Shown: positions 8,677 to 17,763, counted from the first letter of the stretch. The stretch is 33,865 nt of DNA from Eubacteriales bacterium (GCA_030524135.1 JAUNHA010000020.1:1-33865), one strand, 5' to 3'. Notes: generated from the letters alone by a model not told the origin. Translations and numbers: made by a program.

Positions 8677-9582
8677 ATGAAAAAAATCACTGTAAAAGTG
8701 CCGGCTACCAGCGCTAACCTTGGACCCGGTTATGACTGCCTCGGAATCGCGCTGTCTCTGCATTCGGAGTTTGAATTCGAGGAGAGCGAAACGCTCGTGA
8801 TCGAAGGATGTCCGGAGGCATTTCAAAATGAAAATAATCTTGTATACCGGGCGTTCTGCCGGGTGTATGAAAAAGCCGGACGGATCAGTCCGAAGGTGAA
8901 GCTTCGCATTCACGCGGATGTTCCCGTTGCACGCGGGCTGGGATCCTCCAGTACGTGTATCGCTGCGGGTGTGCTCGCGGCTGATGCGTTTCTCAGGGAG
9001 GAAGGCGGGGCGGATGGATTTTTCGCAAAGCAGACGCTTTTTGAGATCGCGACAGAGCTTGAGGGACATCCGGATAATGCCGCGCCGTGTCTGTTCGGCG
9101 GGCTGACCGCTTCTTTTATGGAAGCGGGAGCGCCTCATACAGTTCCGTTTGTCTGTGATCCGGACTGGATTTTTGTGACAGTCATTCCGGATTATGAGGT
9201 AAAGACGGAGGAAGCGCGCAAGGTCGTGAAAAAGGAAATCGGAATCACGGACAGCGTCTACTCGACCTCTCATGCGATCGCCATGGTACGGGCGCTTGAG
9301 ACAGGAGATGAGAGATTGCTTTCGCTGGCTGGCAGAGATGTGCTGCATGAGCCTTACCGGAAGGGGCTGATCAGAGATTACGATGCGGTTCGGGAGGCTG
9401 CGCTTTCAAAGGGTGCGGCAGCATTTCTTATAAGCGGTTCCGGCTCAACGATGATTGCGCTTACAAGATGTCAGGAAACGGCGGAGGCGATTCAAAAAGA
9501 GATAAAAAAGATGTATCCGCAGTTTGAAGTTCTGCTTTTGAAAGCGGAACAGGAGGGCGCTTCGGCGAAAGCCTTTTTATAA
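8677..9582 (+). CDS. thrB: Homoserine kinase
   Basis: ATP-dependent phosphorylation of L-homoserine to O-phosphohomoserine, the substrate of ThrC. It is a GHMP kinase: the N-terminal KVPATSANLGPGYDCLG block, the ATP-binding PVARGLGSSS at residues 83-92, EGHPDNAAP, and the C-terminal SGSGSTM loop. An upstream TTG in frame (8650) is rejected because AAAGGA at 8664-8669 is spaced for ATG 8677, giving 301 residues, the usual length. It lies between thrC and serC. Confidence 0.96.
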   Translation: MKKITVKVPATSANLGPGYDCLGIALSLHSEFEFEESETLVIEGCPEAFQNENNLVYRAFCRVYEKAGRISPKVKLRIHADVPVARGLGSSSTCIAAGVLAADAFLREEGGADGFFAKQTLFEIATELEGHPDNAAPCLFGGLTASFMEAGAPHTVPFVCDPDWIFVTVIPDYEVKTEEARKVVKKEIGITDSVYSTSHAIAMVRALETGDERLLSLAGRDVLHEPYRKGLIRDYDAVREAALSKGAAAFLISGSGSTMIALTRCQETAEAIQKEIKKMYPQFEVLLLKAEQEGASAKAFL

Positions 9583-9619
9583 ATAAAGAAGCAGAAATGA
9601 AAAATGGGAGGAAGAAAAG

Positions 9620-10699
9620 ATGAGCAGAGTTTATAATTTCAGTGCAGGGCCGGCATGTCTGCCGGAAGAAGTCCTGAGAGAAGCAGCGGAGGAAATGCTG
9701 GATTACCGCGGCTGTGGAATGTCCGTTATGGAGATGAGCCATCGATCTTCCGTGTTTCAGAATATTATCGATGAAGCCGAGGCAGATATCAGAAAGCTTA
9801 TGGCAATTCCTGACAATTATAAGGTCCTGTTTTTGCAGGGCGGCGCTTCCCAGCAGTTTGCGGCAGTGCCGATGAACCTGATGAAAAATGGTGTGGCAGA
9901 TTATATCGTGACCGGTCAGTGGGCGAAGAAGGCTGCAAAAGAGGCGGAAAAGTACGGAACAGTACATGTACTCGCTTCCTCAGAGGATAAGACATTCAGC
10001 TATATTCCGGACTGCAGCGATCTTGACGTGGATGACAACGCGGACTATGTCTACATTTGTGAGAACAATACGATCTACGGTACAAAGTTCCATACGCTTC
10101 CGAATACAAAGGGCAAAGAGCTGGTGGCGGATGTCTCGAGCTGCTTTTTATCAGAGCCTGTTGATGTCAGCAAATATGGTGTGATTTACGGCGGCGTGCA
10201 GAAAAACGTAGGACCTGCGGGCGTCGTCATCGCCATTATCCGTGAGGATCTGATCCGTGACGATCTTCCGAAGGATGTTCCGACGATGCTTAAATGGAAG
10301 ACGCAGGCGGATGCGGGATCCCTCTATAATACTCCGCCGTGCTATGGCATTTATATCTGCGGCAAGGTATTCAAGTGGATCGAACGCCAGGGCGGTCTTG
10401 CGGGCATGAAAGAGAAAAATGAAAAGAAGGCGGCGCTCCTTTATGACTATCTGGATGAGAGCCGTCTGTTCCATAATCCGGTTGAGAAGGGCAGCCGTTC
10501 CATGATGAATGTGACCTTTGTGACCGGAGATGAGGCGCTCGATAAGGAATTTGTAAAAGAAGCGGCAGCTGCGGGCTTTGTCAATCTGAAAGGTCACAGA
10601 AGTGTCGGCGGTATGAGAGCTTCCATTTACAACGCGATGCCTTATGAGGGTGTGGAAAAGCTGGTGGCCTTCATGAAGGAATTTGAGGCGAAGCACTAA
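9620..10699 (+). CDS. serC: Phosphoserine aminotransferase
   Basis: PLP aminotransferase converting 3-phosphohydroxypyruvate and glutamate to phosphoserine and 2-oxoglutarate, the second step of serine synthesis. The start NFSAGPACLPEEVL is the family hallmark, GGASQQF binds PLP phosphate, and Lys195 in GGVQKNVGPAG is the Schiff-base lysine. The C-terminal GHRSVGGMRASIYNAMP is intact. The length of 359 is standard. GGGAGGAAG precedes the ATG. It follows thrB after 37 bases and serA follows after 20. No serB-type phosphatase is visible in the window. Confidence 0.97.
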   Translation: MSRVYNFSAGPACLPEEVLREAAEEMLDYRGCGMSVMEMSHRSSVFQNIIDEAEADIRKLMAIPDNYKVLFLQGGASQQFAAVPMNLMKNGVADYIVTGQWAKKAAKEAEKYGTVHVLASSEDKTFSYIPDCSDLDVDDNADYVYICENNTIYGTKFHTLPNTKGKELVADVSSCFLSEPVDVSKYGVIYGGVQKNVGPAGVVIAIIREDLIRDDLPKDVPTMLKWKTQADAGSLYNTPPCYGIYICGKVFKWIERQGGLAGMKEKNEKKAALLYDYLDESRLFHNPVEKGSRSMMNVTFVTGDEALDKEFVKEAAAAGFVNLKGHRSVGGMRASIYNAMPYEGVEKLVAFMKEFEAKH

Positions 10700-10719
10700 G
10701 AGGGAAGGACAGACATATT

Positions 10720-11892
10720 ATGAAAAAGATATTTTGCTTAAATCAGATCAGCCGCCACGGTCTGGACAGGCTGACGGATAACTATACACTTACGGATCAG
10801 ATCGAAGAGGCAGAGGGCGTGCTGGTGCGTTCCGCCGATATGAAAGAACTTGTTTTTTCCGACAAACTGCTTGCAATTGCAAGGGCGGGAGCGGGTGTCA
10901 ACAACATCCCGACTGACCGCTGTGCAAAAGAAGGAATTGTCGTGTTTAATACGCCGGGCGCAAATGCGAACGGTGTAAAGGAGCTGTTCTTTGCAGGCAT
11001 CCTGCTTGCGGCAAGAGATATCGTGGGGGGCATTAACTGGGTAAGAGCCCAGGCAGATGATCCGGAGCTTGCAAAGAAGACGGAAAAAGAGAAAAAGAAC
11101 TTTGCCGGAACGGAGATCGCAGGAAAGAAGCTTGGAGTGATCGGTCTCGGCGCGATCGGTTCAGAAATTGCGAATGCGGCGACTGCGCTCGGCATGGAGG
11201 TCTATGGCTACGATCCCTATATTTCCGTCAATGCAGCATGGAATCTGAACAGAGACGTGCATCACATCACCAATCCGGATGCGATCTACGCGGAATGCGA
11301 TTATATCACGGTGCATGTTCCGGCTATGCCGCAGACAAAGGGCATGGTGGGAAGAAAGGAGATCTCGGAGATGAAGGACGGCGTCGTGCTTCTCAACTTC
11401 TCGAGAGATTCGCTTGTGGACGAGGATGCGGTCGCAGAGGCGCTTGAGAGCGGAAAGATGCGCCGCTATGTGACGGATTTTCCGGAGGCGAAGTCGGCGC
11501 ACATGAAGAATGCGATCGTAATGCCGCATCTTGGCGCATCGACAGAAGAGGCAGAAGATAACTGCGCGGTGATGGCGGTCAATGAGCTCATGGATTATAT
11601 CGAAAACGGGAACATTAAGAATTCTGTCAATTACCCGAACTGCGATATGGGCGTATGCCGTGCGGAGGGACGTATCGCCGTACTGCATCAGAATATTCCC
11701 AATATGCTCGGACAGATCACGGCGGCGCTTGCAAGACAGGGAGCGAATATTGCGGATCTGACGAACAAGGTACGCGGAGAATATGCTTATGCCCTGATCG
11801 ATCTCAACAGCGAGGCGAAGCAGGAGACGATTGCGGAGATTGCCGCGATCGAAGGCGTCTGCAAGGTGCGCGTGATCGCCGGAGGAAAATAA
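10720..11892 (+). CDS. serA: D-3-phosphoglycerate dehydrogenase with C-terminal ACT domain
   Basis: Oxidises 3-phosphoglycerate to 3-phosphohydroxypyruvate with NAD+, the first step of serine synthesis. The NAD-binding GLGAIG is at residues 142-147. The D-2-hydroxyacid dehydrogenase catalytic set is Arg229 (NFSRDSLVDE), Glu256 and His270 (PHLGASTEEAE). Residues about 318-388 (HQNIPNMLGQITAALARQGANI) form an ACT domain, probably the serine sensor. This is the short type of about 390 residues without the intervening ASB domain. It sits directly after serC, and its stop is one base from the DUF1015 start, so the two are almost surely cotranslated. Confidence 0.94.
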   Translation: MKKIFCLNQISRHGLDRLTDNYTLTDQIEEAEGVLVRSADMKELVFSDKLLAIARAGAGVNNIPTDRCAKEGIVVFNTPGANANGVKELFFAGILLAARDIVGGINWVRAQADDPELAKKTEKEKKNFAGTEIAGKKLGVIGLGAIGSEIANAATALGMEVYGYDPYISVNAAWNLNRDVHHITNPDAIYAECDYITVHVPAMPQTKGMVGRKEISEMKDGVVLLNFSRDSLVDEDAVAEALESGKMRRYVTDFPEAKSAHMKNAIVMPHLGASTEEAEDNCAVMAVNELMDYIENGNIKNSVNYPNCDMGVCRAEGRIAVLHQNIPNMLGQITAALARQGANIADLTNKVRGEYAYALIDLNSEAKQETIAEIAAIEGVCKVRVIAGGK

Positions 11893-11893
11893 T

Positions 11894-13195
11894 ATGGCAG
11901 AGATCAGACCATTCCGGGCCGTAAGGCCCGCGGCAGCCTATGCACAGCGGATCGCGGCGCTGCCCTATGATGTTTATGATGAAGCCGAGGCAAGAAAGGA
12001 GGCGGCAGCAGAGCCGCTCTCCTTTTTGTGTATCGACCGGGCGGAGACACAGCTTCCTGAGGGAACGTCTCCGTACAGTGATGAAGTGTATCAGACGGCG
12101 GCGGCGCTTTTTGAAAAGGAGCAGGAAGAGGGATATTATGTTCAGGAGGAGACGCCCTGCTACTATATCTATTCCCTTACGATGGACGGGAGGATCCAGA
12201 CCGGACTTGCGGCCTGCTCTGCCGTATCGGATTACCTTGGCGGAATCTGCAAAAAGCATGAAAATACCGTCGTGAAAAAGGAAGAGGACCGCATCCGCCA
12301 TGTGCGTGCGCTTGCCGCACAGACCGGACCGATCTTTCTCGCTTATCATAAAAATGAAGAGATTAGCGCGCTGATTGCAGAAAAGATGCAGGAGCCGGCG
12401 CTGTATGATTTTACTTCGGCGGACGGCATACGCCACCGCGTCTGGAAGCTGGCAGAGCCTGCTGTTACTGCACGCATCACAGAGCTGTTTGAGAAAAAGG
12501 TGCCCTGCACCTACATTGCAGACGGGCATCACCGTGCGGCATCTGCCGTAAAAGCGGCGCTCGCGCTGCGCGAAGCTGCAGATGCGAAAAGAGGCGCTGA
12601 AGCGGAGAATGTGTCCGGTCCGGATGCTGGACGCGCGCATGAGTACGATTATTTTCTTTCCGTTCTCTTTCCGGACAGCGAGCTTTCGATCATGGATTAT
12701 AACCGCGTCGTGAAGGACTTAAACGGTCTGACACCGGAAGCGTTTCTTGGGCGGGCAGGGGAAAGCTTTGAGATCGAAGCGCTTTCCGAAAAGGATGTTC
12801 CAAATGAGAAGCCGAAAAAGAAAGGTGAGTTTCACGTTTATCTTGCCGGCAGCTGGTATTGCTTCAGGCTGAAGGCTGCGCTTTCAGAAGCGCGCGGGCA
12901 GGACGCGGTAAAGACGCTTGACGTTTCGGCACTGCAGGAGCTTATTCTGGAGCCGCTTCTTGGAATCAAGGATCCGCGTACGGACGAACGCATCGAATTT
13001 GTGGGCGGGATCAGAGGAATCAGGATCCTGAAAGAAAAAGCTGATGCATATGGTGGAATTGCATTTTCCATGCATCCGACCTCGATCGGAGAGCTGATGT
13101 CTGTTGCGGATGCAGGACGGCTGATGCCTCCGAAATCGACCTGGTTTGAGCCGAAGCTGCGGAGCGGACTGCTGATCCATAAGCTTTACGACTAA
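11894..13195 (+). CDS. DUF1015 family protein
   Basis: Biochemical function unknown. The protein begins IRPFRAVRP with LPYDVYDEAEAR (residues 23-34), contains HENTVVKKEEDR (122-133) and the diagnostic CTYIADGHHRAASA (205-218), and ends TWFEPKLRSGLLIHKL. All are DUF1015 landmarks. The DGHHR motif suggests a nucleotide-like or metal site, but I know of no settled activity. The length of 433 is usual. Its ATG lies one base after the serA stop and its GGAGGA ribosome binding site is inside the serA 3' end, which points to a serine-linked role. A terminator follows directly. Confidence 0.9.
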   Translation: MAEIRPFRAVRPAAAYAQRIAALPYDVYDEAEARKEAAAEPLSFLCIDRAETQLPEGTSPYSDEVYQTAAALFEKEQEEGYYVQEETPCYYIYSLTMDGRIQTGLAACSAVSDYLGGICKKHENTVVKKEEDRIRHVRALAAQTGPIFLAYHKNEEISALIAEKMQEPALYDFTSADGIRHRVWKLAEPAVTARITELFEKKVPCTYIADGHHRAASAVKAALALREAADAKRGAEAENVSGPDAGRAHEYDYFLSVLFPDSELSIMDYNRVVKDLNGLTPEAFLGRAGESFEIEALSEKDVPNEKPKKKGEFHVYLAGSWYCFRLKAALSEARGQDAVKTLDVSALQELILEPLLGIKDPRTDERIEFVGGIRGIRILKEKADAYGGIAFSMHPTSIGELMSVADAGRLMPPKSTWFEPKLRSGLLIHKLYD

Positions 13196-13209
13196 AACGC
13201 GAATAAAAA

Positions 13210-13276
13210 AAGACCTGCGGTTCAAAAAGAGGAGATAATCACTCTTTAAGAGACCTGCAGGTCTTATTGTTTTTGG
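13210..13276. terminator. Bidirectional terminator between DUF1015 and the PsiE-like gene
   Basis: AAGACCTGC (13210-13218) pairs with GCAGGTCTT (13257-13265), enclosing an inner AAAGAG/CTCTTT hairpin. The forward tail is T-rich to 13276; on the minus strand the stem is followed by a run of seven T (13205-13211 complement). The unit AGACCTGCAGGTCT at 13251-13264 is itself a palindrome. It serves both convergent genes. Confidence 0.85.
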
Positions 13277-13352
13277 AAACACGTATTGCGGAGCAATGGA
13301 GCCAGAGTTAGGCACCTTACAGCTTTTCCCGCAGGAGGCAAGGCTGTGCGGA

Positions 13353-13850
13353 TCAGTTCTGCTGGCACTCGTCCACCTTTGCGCCGCCGCTTTCCTTCGG
13401 CTTTTCGTTTTCCGGATTGAGCTCAAGACGGTTTGCCCGGTCGAGCTGGGAGACATAGAGGAACTTGCGGACCGCGAACAGAATGGCAACTGCGATGACG
13501 CCGACCAGCATTTCCCAGGTATGCATGTGCTCGATGATGAGTTCTCTCGTGACAGCCATGAGCAGAATCTCCACAATGGTGTCGAGCGTCTGGTGGCAGA
13601 GCACGCGGATGAGCTCGAGCGCTATGATCATGTTAATGGAGTATTTTAAAAATCCGATTAGACTGTCTGAATCAATGTCCAGAAGCATGGTAAGCTGCTG
13701 CGGCAGGCTCCAGAATGATACGACGATGGAGACTGTGATGATAAATGCGATAAAATACTGGATATAGACAGAAAAAGCATAGATCATATGGCGCAGACGG
13801 TCAAGCAGGCGCATGTTTTTCATATCGGTTCCGGCGGGGTGGTCAGACAT
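13353..13850 (-). CDS. PsiE-like integral membrane protein
   Basis: A 165-residue protein with about four hydrophobic segments: YIQYFIAFIITVSIVVSF, a central pair around MIIALELIRVL, LLMAVTRELII, and WEMLVGVIAVAILFAV. The ELIRVL...VTRELII...VGVIAVAILFAVRKFL pattern resembles the phosphate-starvation-inducible PsiE family (DUF in many Firmicutes). The exact role is unknown. The C-terminal tail is charged and cytosolic-looking. ATG 13850 is chosen because AGGAG lies just upstream; the open frame extends 10 codons further to 13880 without a good site. It stands alone, bounded by a bidirectional terminator at its 3' end. Confidence 0.7.
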   Translation of the reverse strand: MSDHPAGTDMKNMRLLDRLRHMIYAFSVYIQYFIAFIITVSIVVSFWSLPQQLTMLLDIDSDSLIGFLKYSINMIIALELIRVLCHQTLDTIVEILLMAVTRELIIEHMHTWEMLVGVIAVAILFAVRKFLYVSQLDRANRLELNPENEKPKESGGAKVDECQQN

Positions 13851-13897
13851 AGGTGCTCCTTTCTGAAACTTCTGAGACAATCTGGTGTAATATCATA

Positions 13898-13903
13898 ATT
13901 ATA
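13898..13903 (-). promoter_or_regulatory. Probable -10 box of the PsiE-like gene
   Basis: A perfect TATAAT on the minus strand lies about 48 bases upstream of the chosen start. The region 16-17 bases further up matches a -35 only poorly (TATGGT), so this is a tentative call. The rest of the 13851-14097 gap shows little else. Confidence 0.45.
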
Positions 13904-14053
13904 ACAGGGAAAACGGCGTAACCATATAGTTTTTTGTGTATTTTTATTAAAACAGAAGCGCTGATCGGACGGAAATATGGAGGCTTTGCGATTGGATGGA
14001 TGAAAGAAAGGGCTGAAATATGCTTTTCACTGTACGGCGGGAATAAAATTGTG

Positions 14054-14059
14054 TAAAAT
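14054..14059 (+). promoter_or_regulatory. Possible -10 box of prmA
   Basis: TGTAAAAT contains a five-of-six -10 match about 38 bases before the prmA start. The -35 is weak (TGTACG at 14031-14036, 17-base spacing). Confidence 0.35.
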
Positions 14060-14097
14060 AGTAGGCAGTACAAAGAAACAGACAGAGGAAGACAATT

Positions 14098-15201
14098 ATG
14101 AAATGGAAAAAATATACGATACATACCACAACGGAGGCAGAGGATATCATCAGCGCGATGCTCTGCGATCTGGGTGTGGAGGGCGTGCAGATCGAGGATA
14201 ACGTGCCGCTCACGGAGACGGATACGAAGGGGATGTTTATCGACATTCTTCCGGAGCTTCCGCCGGATGACGGCAGCTCCCGCGTGAGCTTTTTTCTGCG
14301 GGAAGCGGATGGAGAGGCGGAGAAAACTGCTTCTGACAGTACGAAGAAAAAGGAAAAAAATTCTTCCACAGCCGAAAGTCAATCATCAGAAGATAATTCT
14401 TATACCGTAAACGATAAAATATGGGAAAAAGACGAGATCGAAGCACTTCTTTGCCGAATCAGGGAAGAGCTTTCCGAAATGGCAGCATATACGGACATCG
14501 GGGAAGGACGCATCGAAATCGGAGAGACACAGGACACGGACTGGATGAATAACTGGAAACAGTTCTTCAAACCATTCCTTGTGGAAAATATGCTGATCAA
14601 GCCGACCTGGGAGGAAATCCCGGAGGAATACCGTAATGCTGTGGCGGACGGAAGTCTGCTTGTGATCGAGATGGATCCGGGTACCGCATTTGGCACCGGC
14701 TCACATGAGACGACGCAGCTCTGTATGAAGATGCTGAAAAAATATGTGCGTGGCGGAGAGCGTGTCCTCGATATCGGAACCGGCAGCGGAATTCTCGGCA
14801 TTGCCGCGCTTAAGCTGGGGGCGGCAGCTGTTTGTGCGACCGATCTTGACGAGGTCTGCGAAGAGGCTGTCTGTGAAAATCTCAGAGCAAACGATATCAC
14901 AGAGGAAAAATTCCGTCTTTTTATCGGCAATATTATCGGAGATCAGAAAACAGAGGATGCAGTCGGCTATGGCTGCTATGATATCGTTGTGGCGAATATC
15001 CTTGCGCCGGTCATCGTTCTGCTTGCGGGAGAGGGTGCTGCGGATAAGCACATTAAAAAGGGCGGAATATTCATCACCTCTGGAATTATCGACACAAAGG
15101 AAACCGATGTGCGGGCAGCATTTGAGAAAAATCCCGCATGGGAGATCCTTGAGATCAATCATCAGGGCGAGTGGGTCAATGTAACTGCAAAACGCAGATA
15201 A
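14098..15201 (+). CDS. prmA: Ribosomal protein L11 methyltransferase
   Basis: SAM-dependent methylation of ribosomal protein L11. The N-terminal substrate-recruitment domain is followed by DPGTAFGTGSHETT (residues 193-206), the SAM motif I VLDIGTGSGILGIA (223-236), and NILAPV (299-304), the family catalytic-loop motif. At 367 residues it is about 50 longer than usual. The excess is a low-complexity Lys/Ser/Glu/Asn-rich insert at about residues 71-107, within the N-terminal domain. AGAGGAAG precedes the ATG. It begins a rightward run with the NAD(P)HX repair gene and rsmE; prmA-rsmE adjacency is common in Firmicutes. Confidence 0.94.
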   Translation: MKWKKYTIHTTTEAEDIISAMLCDLGVEGVQIEDNVPLTETDTKGMFIDILPELPPDDGSSRVSFFLREADGEAEKTASDSTKKKEKNSSTAESQSSEDNSYTVNDKIWEKDEIEALLCRIREELSEMAAYTDIGEGRIEIGETQDTDWMNNWKQFFKPFLVENMLIKPTWEEIPEEYRNAVADGSLLVIEMDPGTAFGTGSHETTQLCMKMLKKYVRGGERVLDIGTGSGILGIAALKLGAAAVCATDLDEVCEEAVCENLRANDITEEKFRLFIGNIIGDQKTEDAVGYGCYDIVVANILAPVIVLLAGEGAADKHIKKGGIFITSGIIDTKETDVRAAFEKNPAWEILEINHQGEWVNVTAKRR

Positions 15202-15291
15202 GAAAAGCAGGCAAGGGATACGGATAAAAGCGGGGAGCGAAGATCCGGCAGATGGAAATTGCTGCCGGAAGAAGAAAAAGAGGAAGCGGTT

Positions 15292-16929
15292 ATGCATGAG
15301 ATCATTACGGGAAGTCTTGCAAAACAGATAGATACGTACGCGATCGGCACACTGGGAATCCCGTCGCTTAAGCTGATGGAGCGGGCAGCGTATGAGGTAT
15401 ACGTACGTGTGAAGCACCGGGCAGAGACGTGCGGGCTTTCGGAAAAGGCGCGGATACTCATCTTTTGCGGAACCGGGAATAACGGGGCGGACGGGCTGTG
15501 TGCGGGAGCCATGCTGCTTTCGGACGGATATACAGAGACGGAAGCGGTCATCGTTGGAGATGAAATGAAGGGCTCTGAGGAATTCCGCTATCAGAAAGAA
15601 CGCTTTCTTCACGCAGGCGGACGTATATCCGGCGAAACAGAGACGGCACAGGAAACGCTGCCGGAAGCGGACATTCTGGTGGATGCGCTGTTTGGCATCG
15701 GACTGAAGCGTGCGGTAACGGGTGTTTTTGCAGAGGCGATTGAGCGGATGAACCTCATCCGCAACAACAGCGGCGCTTACGTGATCTCGGTGGATATTCC
15801 TTCCGGGATCGACGCCGATCACGGCAGAAATATGTGCGCCCCGCTTCTTCCGGTACATGCGGACGAGACCGTGACCTTCGGCTTTGCGAAGACGGGGCAT
15901 TACCTTGATTACGGATATGGAAACTGCGGGAATATCATGGTGTTTGACATCGGATATCCGGAAGGGATTGCAGCCGGGCTTTCAGACGGCAGAGATCTTC
16001 TGACTGATACAAAGGATGTTTTTCTGGAGCATGCGGATGCTTTTTTTGAACGGGACGCGCGGGCCAACAAAGGAAGCTATCTGCGGCTTTTGATCGCGGC
16101 GGGATCGGAAGGCATGGCGGGCGCCGCCTATCTTTCCGGACTTTCGGCATTCCGGCTTGGAATCGGAATGGTCCGGTATCTGGGAGCGGAGGCAAATCGT
16201 CCTGTTCTTCAGACACTTCTGCCGGAGGCAATGTATGAAGTGCTTCAGGAAGCTGATGCTGACAGTGCGCTGCGGATACAGGAGCAGATCGAAGCAGGGC
16301 TTTCGTGGGCGGATATCGTGATACTGGGTCCCGGGCTGTCGCAGGGCGAGGGGGCAAGACAGCTTGTAAGAAGCCTGCTCGAAGAAATCGCAAAAAGAAA
16401 CCGCGCGGCGGATGCGGACGGAGGCAGAAAACCAATTTTTGCCGTCATAGATGCAGATGCGCTCAATATTATTGCAAAGGAGCGGGATCTTCTCGGACTT
16501 TTATCGGAGCACACGGTGCTGACACCGCATGTCGGTGAGCTGGCAAGGCTTACAGGGCATACGGTGCAGGAGATAAAGGAGAATTTCGTGGATACGGCTG
16601 CGGATTTTGCGGCACAGTATCATACGAACATAATTGCCAAGGACTGCGTATCAGTGGCTGCGGTATGGGACAAAGAAGCGGAAAAGCCCGCACTGCATCT
16701 GAACCTGAGCGGCAGCGCGGCAATGGCAAAGGCAGGGAGCGGGGATAGCCTTACGGGAATGATCGCCGGCTGCACCGCGGTAACGGGAAGCTTCGAAGCA
16801 GCCATTCCGGCAGCTGCTTATCTTCACGGAAGGGCAGGAGAAGCAGCGGCACAAAAGCACGGGATACATGGCATTCTGGCAAGAGAGCTGGCGGAAAGCA
16901 TCGAAGACGTACTTTTAAATATCAATTGA
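15292..16929 (+). CDS. nnrD: Bifunctional NAD(P)HX epimerase / ADP-dependent NAD(P)HX dehydratase
   Basis: Repairs hydrated NADH and NADPH: the N-terminal YjeF_N (NnrE) domain epimerises (R)- to (S)-NAD(P)HX, and the C-terminal ribokinase-like NnrD domain dehydrates the S form. In the first domain GTGNNGADG is at residues 60-68, DALFGIGLKR at 132-141 and VDIPSGIDADHG at 167-178. In the second, GPGL at 346-349, TPHVGE at 411-416 and AGSGDSLTG (catalytic Asp485) are present. The second domain starts with KGSYLRLLIAAGS (260-272). ATG 15292 follows GAGGAAG; an in-frame TTG 11 codons earlier is less likely. The product of 545 residues is a typical fusion. Its stop region runs close to rsmE. Confidence 0.94.
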   Translation: MHEIITGSLAKQIDTYAIGTLGIPSLKLMERAAYEVYVRVKHRAETCGLSEKARILIFCGTGNNGADGLCAGAMLLSDGYTETEAVIVGDEMKGSEEFRYQKERFLHAGGRISGETETAQETLPEADILVDALFGIGLKRAVTGVFAEAIERMNLIRNNSGAYVISVDIPSGIDADHGRNMCAPLLPVHADETVTFGFAKTGHYLDYGYGNCGNIMVFDIGYPEGIAAGLSDGRDLLTDTKDVFLEHADAFFERDARANKGSYLRLLIAAGSEGMAGAAYLSGLSAFRLGIGMVRYLGAEANRPVLQTLLPEAMYEVLQEADADSALRIQEQIEAGLSWADIVILGPGLSQGEGARQLVRSLLEEIAKRNRAADADGGRKPIFAVIDADALNIIAKERDLLGLLSEHTVLTPHVGELARLTGHTVQEIKENFVDTAADFAAQYHTNIIAKDCVSVAAVWDKEAEKPALHLNLSGSAAMAKAGSGDSLTGMIAGCTAVTGSFEAAIPAAAYLHGRAGEAAAQKHGIHGILARELAESIEDVLLNIN

Positions 16930-16955
16930 TACAGACGGGAAACGGACGGAAAGAA

Positions 16956-17726
16956 ATGCACCATTTTTTTGTAAAAAATCATCAGATCTCCGGAACAGAG
17001 GCATATATTCTGGAGGATGACTATAACCATGCAGCCAATGTGCTGCGACTTTCAGCGGGGGAAACGATACTCTTAAGCGATGAGGATGGACAGGATTATC
17101 TCTGCAGCGTGGAGGAGATCCTGCCGGAGACAGAGCGGATACGGCTCTCTGTTCTCGAAGAACAGGCGGAAAATCACGAGCTTCCGGCAAGAGTATGGCT
17201 GTTCCAGGGATTGCCGAAATCGGACAAGCTGGAGCTCATTATTCAAAAGGCTACGGAGCTTGGCGTGAGCGATATCGTTCCGGTAGACATGAAAAACTGC
17301 GTCGTGCGCCTTGACGGAAAAAAGGCTGAGGCAAAACAGAAGCGCTGGCAGGCGATCGCGGAGAGCGCGGCGAAGCAGTCGAAACGAAGCTGCATTCCAA
17401 CGGTGCATCCGGTCACGCGTTTTACGGATGCAGTGCGGATGGCGGAGAGCTTTGCCGTAAAGATCCTTCCCTATGAGGCGGAGGATGGAATCACAGGCAT
17501 GTGCGAAGCGATCGTGAGCTTCCTGCCGGGCAGGGATATCGCGGTGATGATCGGGCCGGAAGGCGGTTTTGATCATATGGAGGTTAAGCTCGCTTCAAAC
17601 AGGGGCTTTCGCCCGGTATCTCTTGGAAAGCGCATTCTCCGGACGGAGACGGCGGCGATCGCGGTGCTTGCCATGATCATGATCCGTCTCGAGATCGTGT
17701 CGGAGATGGACCTGGAGATCGGGTAA
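16956..17726 (+). CDS. rsmE: 16S rRNA (uracil1498-N3)-methyltransferase
   Basis: SPOUT-class methyltransferase acting on U1498 of 16S rRNA in the 30S subunit. Diagnostic motifs are LFQGLPKSDKLELIIQKATELGV (residues about 82-104), IGPEGGF at 199-205 and LGKRILRTETA at 223-233; the last two make the knotted SAM pocket. The N-terminal PUA-like part begins MHHFFV. ATG 16956 gives 256 residues, close to the family norm, and begins 26 bases after the previous stop. An in-frame TTG at 16926 overlapping that gene is rejected for lack of a ribosome binding site. Confidence 0.95.
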   Translation: MHHFFVKNHQISGTEAYILEDDYNHAANVLRLSAGETILLSDEDGQDYLCSVEEILPETERIRLSVLEEQAENHELPARVWLFQGLPKSDKLELIIQKATELGVSDIVPVDMKNCVVRLDGKKAEAKQKRWQAIAESAAKQSKRSCIPTVHPVTRFTDAVRMAESFAVKILPYEAEDGITGMCEAIVSFLPGRDIAVMIGPEGGFDHMEVKLASNRGFRPVSLGKRILRTETAAIAVLAMIMIRLEIVSEMDLEIG

Positions 17727-17763
17727 AGCCGGAGGGACAGCGAGGCGGGCAGGTACAGGCAAT

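Noticed and set aside
14701-15900. Open frame of 399 codons opposite prmA and nnrD
   Set aside because: It spans two real genes antisense, is rich in Arg/Cys/His as such shadows are, and has no motif.
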